A program made the position numbers and the translations under genes. A DNA stretch of 64,000 bases from Pieris napi (taxonomy: Eukaryota; Arthropoda; Insecta; Lepidoptera; Pieridae): NCBI RefSeq assembly GCF_905475465.1, contig NC_062240.1, positions 10,431,001 to 10,495,000 of the forward strand, in the 5' to 3' direction. The notes under the pieces are model-generated. The model made no database searches. It had not been told where the DNA came from and saw only the letters and a program-made list of their open reading frames with translations. This document shows, piece by piece, positions 60,080 through 64,000 of the stretch (within the stretch, counting starts at the first letter, position 1; each line of letters starts with the position of its first letter).

Positions 60080-60134
60080 GGGTTATACTACTTACCCCAT
60101 GATTCCCCCAATCATGGGGTAAGTAGTATAACCC
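60080..60134. repeat. Perfect 25-bp hairpin with CCCCC loop
   Basis: The arms 60,080-60,104 and 60,110-60,134 are exact reverse complements around five C residues. The arm contains ACTACTTACCCCATGATT. Complementarity stops sharply at both outer ends. Confidence 0.95.
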
Positions 60135-60289
60135 TTAGTATAATCCCACTTGTAACAGTAGGAATTGAAAACTAGCTACTAAACTATTTACTAAAGATTT
60201 ATTTAGGATATTGAGCAGAACTTTAAATACGCTAAAGCAGACTTAGACTTTTTAAGTCTTTCGTGTTTTTAGTATTTAGTAGTAGTAGT

Positions 60290-60412
60290 TTCAATTCTTA
60301 AAAGGCCGGCAACGCTCTCGCAAGCTCTCTGGCATTGAGAGTGTCCATAGGTGGCTGTATCATTTAACATCAGGTGAACAAAGCCCGTTTGCCCCCTATT
60401 CTATAAAAAAAT
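60290..60412 (+). repeat. GGCAACGC-family short repeat
   Basis: A good copy: TTCTTAAAAGGCCGGCAACG, CTCTCTGGCATTGAGAGTGT, ATCATTTAACATCAGGTGAA and GCCCGTTTGCCCCCTATT, then TATAAAAAAA. Confidence 0.72.
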
Positions 60413-61074
60413 GATTTATCAAATCAAATAATATGTTATATTTTTAAAGGTAACAAGGGTTTTAATTTCATCGATTTTATAGATCGGAGCGCCTATAAAT
60501 GAATAAGTTCCTTGGTATAGGTTTCTTGCCAAAAATGGCATAAAATTTACAGAAGTTTTAGACGTTTCTAAGGTCTTTTAGTACTAAAATAACATCCGCG
60601 AACTATCCTTCAATGCTCAAAAACTGACTAAGGCATAACGCCTAACTCATATATTACACACCAGAAGTTATTTACATAATAACGGTTAAAGTTGTTGACA
60701 TCCACAAAACACACCAGCGCACAGTTTGCACAGTAAATTGAGTAGTGTCATAGATCTGGGTGAAGATGGCCATAGGTCGTTGACCTTGTGAAAATAACAC
60801 TATTGCTAGGGAAACAAATGTACATAAACAAACATTTCATTCTATATGAAGTGTGTTTTATGTATTTTTATTTAAATTGATTTAATTTTGCACGGACAGA
60901 ACATTATTCTTACCTAGGTTATATGATTCTCATGCATTTTTCACCTAAAACACAAGTATTCAGAATTTATCTAACATCTTATATGACATATAACTCGCAA
61001 CACTTCTAACATCAAGCTTCTAGTGTGATATTTATTAGATCATTATCTTAATTTAAATTAAATAAAAAACTGAA
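60413..61074. other. Intergenic, nothing recognised
   Basis: AT-rich with no supported ORF or repeat. Confidence 0.4.
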
Positions 61075-61342
61075 TTAAAACCTTTTTAGGCCTGGGCCTC
61101 AGATTTACTGTATCTGTATTACGATTATATGTCAATAAAAGGCAAGTGATCAGCCTCCTGTGCCTGACACACATCGTCGACTTTTTGGGGCTAAGGCAAG
61201 CCGGTTTCCTCACGATGTTTTCATTCACCGTTCGAGCGAATGTTAAATGCGCACATAGAAATAAACTCCATTGGGTTACAGCCAGGGATCGAATCTACTA
61301 CCTAAGGGATGAGAGTCGCAAACTGAAGCCACTAGGCACTAG
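61075..61342 (-). repeat. tRNA-derived SINE copy 13
   Basis: Minus strand. The tail block CCTGGGCCTCAGATTTACTG is near 61,091-61,110 and the head ends at about 61,342. The open frame running out of it (61,146-61,598) is SINE read-through, not a gene. Confidence 0.87.
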
Positions 61343-61893
61343 ACAATTATACAAATCAAAATTCACTCTTCGAGAACATACTATTTTCATTGAAGACATT
61401 TTGCTAAAGATTTGGCTTGTTAGAGCATCGCTAGGAAAAATAAATACTAAACTGAAGAAGAAAAGAAATCGTTGCACGTTCAACCTGCATTACGACACCA
61501 AAACGATCTCAACTCACCCGTTTCACTCAATTTTCTACTTTCCCGTTCGAGATCAACCTTTGGCGTACATTTTCGTCACAGACTATCGTAGAACATAGAG
61601 GTGATGATTGTGTTTGTGGTTTTTGTGTCGGTAATGCGAATACCAAGATGCGAATAGTTCAATACCGTTTTACATTATTTCCGATATAATGAGACCGAAC
61701 AATGTTGAAATGGTACCGTTTAAGATTTGTGAGAGATACTTAGGAACGCGAAACGCTACTAGAATACATTTAAAGGTTTTCAAGCTCCATAAATGCTATT
61801 ATAAACCTGAACAACAATAAAAAAGTTTATCATAAACAGGTAACAATTTTAATTTTTTTTTTCCAACTCCGTAACTTTGTTTTATAAATTTTA

Positions 61894-62196
61894 GAGCAGT
61901 GTTGGCCTAGTGGCTTCAGCGTGCGACTCTCATCCCTGAGGTCGTAGGTTCGATCCCCGGATGTGCACCAATGGACTTTCTTTCTATGTGCGCATTTAAC
62001 ATTCGCACTAACGGAGAAGGAAAACATCGTGAGGAAACCTTGGCTTGCCTTAGACTCAAAAAGTCGAGGGCGTGCGTCAGGCACAGACGGCTGATCACCT
62101 ACTTGTCTATTAGATTAACAAATGATCATGAAACAGATACAGAAATCTGAGGCCCAAACCTAAAAAGGCTGTAGTGCCATTGATTTATTTATTTTT
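61894..62196 (+). repeat. tRNA-derived SINE copy 14, best copy
   Basis: The closest to the family consensus in the window: GAGCAGTGTTGGCCTAGTGG (A-box region), GGTTCGATCCCCGG (B-box, about 61,946-61,959), GCACCAATGGACTTTC and GATCATGAAACAGATACAG. It ends AAAAAGGCTGTAGTGCC and an AT-rich tail. It is useful as the reference for the other copies. Confidence 0.93.
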
Positions 62197-62344
62197 ATAA
62201 ATTTTGGAACAGGGTATAAGATTGTATGGGAAAAGGACAAGAAACAATGCATGCAAATGAAGACGTAATATATAAATAAATATTGGGGCCACAATACTCA
62301 TATTATTTCTATGTAAGACTGGTAAGAAGACTGTCTAGAAGAAA

Positions 62345-62467
62345 ATGCTATTAGCAGTAAGATTGTCCATCATCCTTTGTCTACTTTTTTTCTCCAGTTT
62401 TGCATTAGTGTTATCAAATATTCTTAAAACCACGAATGATAACATGAAAATTGGTTCATCTGTTTAA
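62345..62467 (+). CDS. Possible short secreted peptide ORF (40 aa)
   Basis: The ATG at 62345 opens a signal-peptide-like stretch, LSIILCLLFFSSFALVLS, then about 16 residues (TTNDNMKIG near the end) to TAA at 62465-62467. A TATATAAATA word lies about 75 bp upstream. There is no dibasic or Cys pattern to name a peptide family, so it may be chance. Confidence 0.2.
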   Translation: MLLAVRLSIILCLLFFSSFALVLSNILKTTNDNMKIGSSV

Positions 62468-63534
62468 GGTAATATACAGATAAAAGGTAACATTTATAAG
62501 TTTAATGCAACGAGTCAATCGGTTTATAAACGAGTTTATATTCGTTATACCTTTTACTTAAATGTGTAATAAAAATTAAAAAAAAAACTACAATAATTAA
62601 ACAGCATTGCATAGCGGTGATTAGTCTTTCATATACCGGAGGCACCTGCTTAATGATTCACCATCAAAATAGGGATGAGTAAGACATAACTTTCATTTCT
62701 TAGGAATACCTTACTCATTTGCATTATAGAGTTCGTTGGACTTTTCGTTAAAGAGAAAACTTGATCTATAAAATGAGTATATTAAAAGAATAATTTATGA
62801 ACTTGTCCTGAATAGTCACGTTTAAAAGAAAGGACTTTAAATTTAACTATTGTCAACATGACACATGACATGACATGACACATGTTAATGGATGACATTT
62901 TTCCTTGGTTTGAAGTTTCGTAAGTGTCCAATGGTGTATGGGGTACGTGTATAATTAACGCCTGTTTCCCTGATATTTTTAAAGCTAAAAGTCGAACAGC
63001 CTTTTATGTCAACCACCCACAGTACAAACACAAGTATTTGGTCAAGAATCAAATTCAGGACCTCCGGATGAGCAAGGCGGCAATGCGTTCAGTAAATACG
63101 GAGGCTGTATCACGTAGAGAATATAGTATATTTATATCATTTACCAATAATAACGTAATTCTTGTTAATTTGCGTGCGTGAATTTTCGTGATAAATAGTG
63201 TCAAAATGCCGACCATGCAGACTTACCTATATTAAATACTTTATACAGTGAACGGATATTCAATCAAAAATTATACATGTTCGAGTAATCCCATAAGGAT
63301 TGTCTATAAATAAATTAAATAGAGGTGGAATAGCTTTGTAATGTATTGCCGCGTCCTGCCGAGATGTCTGGCTCGATAGCACCGGCCACTGTAATTTGGA
63401 ATTGTACCTAATAATTTATAGTAATTAACAATTACTTTACGTTCAATGAATCTCGTTAAATAAATTATTTCTTTAAAACTGCGCTTAGTAAAGATAATAG
63501 TCGTATTTTATTGTAAGCATGTGTTGAAATAATC
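62468..63534. other. Intergenic; short ATGAC satellite
   Basis: An ACATG-type tandem tract lies at about 62,855-62,885. The plus frame at 62,924-63,181 lacks an ATG start (it begins GTG) and has no recognised domain. Nothing else is supported. Confidence 0.4.
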
Positions 63535-63657
63535 GAGCAGTGTCAGCCTAGTGGCTTCAGCGTGCGACTCTCATCCCTGAGGTCGTAGGTTTGATCCCCG
63601 GCTAGGACTTTCTATGTGCGCATTTAACATTCGCTCGAACAGTGAAGGAAAACATTC
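63535..63657 (+). repeat. tRNA-derived SINE copy 15, head only
   Basis: GAGCAGTGTCAGCCTAGTGG through GGTTTGATCCCC (B-box, one change) to GTGAAGGAAAACATTC. The 3' half is missing. Confidence 0.85.
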
Positions 63658-63699
63658 CCCGCGTCTGTGATGATTGATGAAATATGAGTCAAAAAGACC

Positions 63700-64000
63700 C
63701 TTACTTGGAATGGCCAATTACTCCAGTCAAATTACGAAATAAATAAACATGAGCGAACACAGTTTGGGGATTTTGAGGATCGATAGGGGGTTGTATTCTG
63801 AGCATAAATTCCAATTTGAGGGGTTGTACTGAGGTCAGCTCAAGGTCATTTCGATGGAAACGCGTTTAATTCGATATCTCGAGAATGGTTAGTGTTAGGC
63901 GAAAAATTGTAGAGACCTTTTCTTTTCCTAACTAAATTTACTAACTTTTTTATTTGAAACTTTTTTTTATTACATTAATATTTTTCAAGTTATTACTCCC
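63700..64000. repeat. Probable unnamed repeat end
   Basis: TCGATATCTCGAGAATGGTT and GGCGAAAAATTGTAG are words I associate with dispersed lepidopteran repeats. The stretch also holds two AGGTCA half-sites 5 bp apart (63,832-63,848). The element runs off or ends near the window edge. Confidence 0.3.

Noticed and set aside
61146..61598. 150-codon plus ORF
   Set aside because: It starts within a minus-strand SINE and reads out of it. The shared N-terminal residues recur at other SINE copies, which shows the origin.
62924..63181. 85-codon plus ORF
   Set aside because: It has a GTG start and no domain; an Asn/Lys/Arg-rich frame without support from splice sites.
1..64000. CRISPR array, operons, bacterial or viral gene clusters
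   Set aside because: There are no regularly spaced identical repeats or dense coding. Introns, SINEs and AT-rich spacers show an animal nuclear genome.

Overview
This window reads as a nuclear chromosome segment of a moth or butterfly (Lepidoptera). It is AT-rich, gene-poor, intron-containing and dense in transposon remains. At least fifteen copies of a tRNA-derived SINE share a Pol III B-box (GGTTCGATCCC), and the short repeat containing GGCCGGCAACGC, which I know from lepidopteran genomes, recurs about a dozen times. Non-autonomous Helitron ends, a PIF/Harbinger element and LINE fragments are also present. I cannot name the species; a butterfly is a guess.

Layout. Positions 1-36,000 hold no protein-coding host gene that I can support. 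This part is intergenic DNA or the intron of a gene whose exons lie outside. It carries two striking 1.2-kb segments (about 900-2,120 and 8,520-9,765), richer in G+C than their surroundings and crowded with CTTTGA/TCAAAG words, the core of the TCF/Pangolin HMG site. Smaller patches lie near 4,410-4,720, 7,010-7,080, 27,250-27,320 and 33,120-33,250. Several have GCCGCC-type 'helper' words beside them, so they are candidate Wnt-responsive enhancers. Between them lie SINEs, Helitrons, a deleted Harbinger element with both genes recognisable (17,436-18,960), a 5'-truncated LINE with reverse-transcriptase sequence (19,880-20,985) and a MITE with 120-bp inverted repeats (23,574-23,899).

Positions 36,386-46,756 (minus strand) hold a complete 11-exon gene for alkylglycerone-phosphate synthase (AGPS), the FAD enzyme of peroxisomal ether-lipid synthesis. 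The spliced frame is intact, all introns are GT-AG, and the 619-residue protein ends in Ser-Lys-Leu, a PTS1 peroxisomal signal. No PTS2 is seen at its N terminus. Its introns contain two Helitrons, a partial MITE, SINE pieces and a tiny hairpin element next to one acceptor. On the same strand, 1.8 kb upstream of AGPS, lies the main coding exon of an unrecognised secreted protein (48,577-49,150) with three copies of a Gly-x-Gly motif.

Positions 49,200-64,000 are again mostly repeats and unassigned DNA. They include a LINE fragment (54,680-55,045), two weak candidates for small secreted-protein ORFs, a nuclear-receptor-like site cluster (53,073-53,098) and a perfect 25-bp hairpin (60,080-60,134). 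Apart from their shared strand, nothing shows that the two host genes work together.
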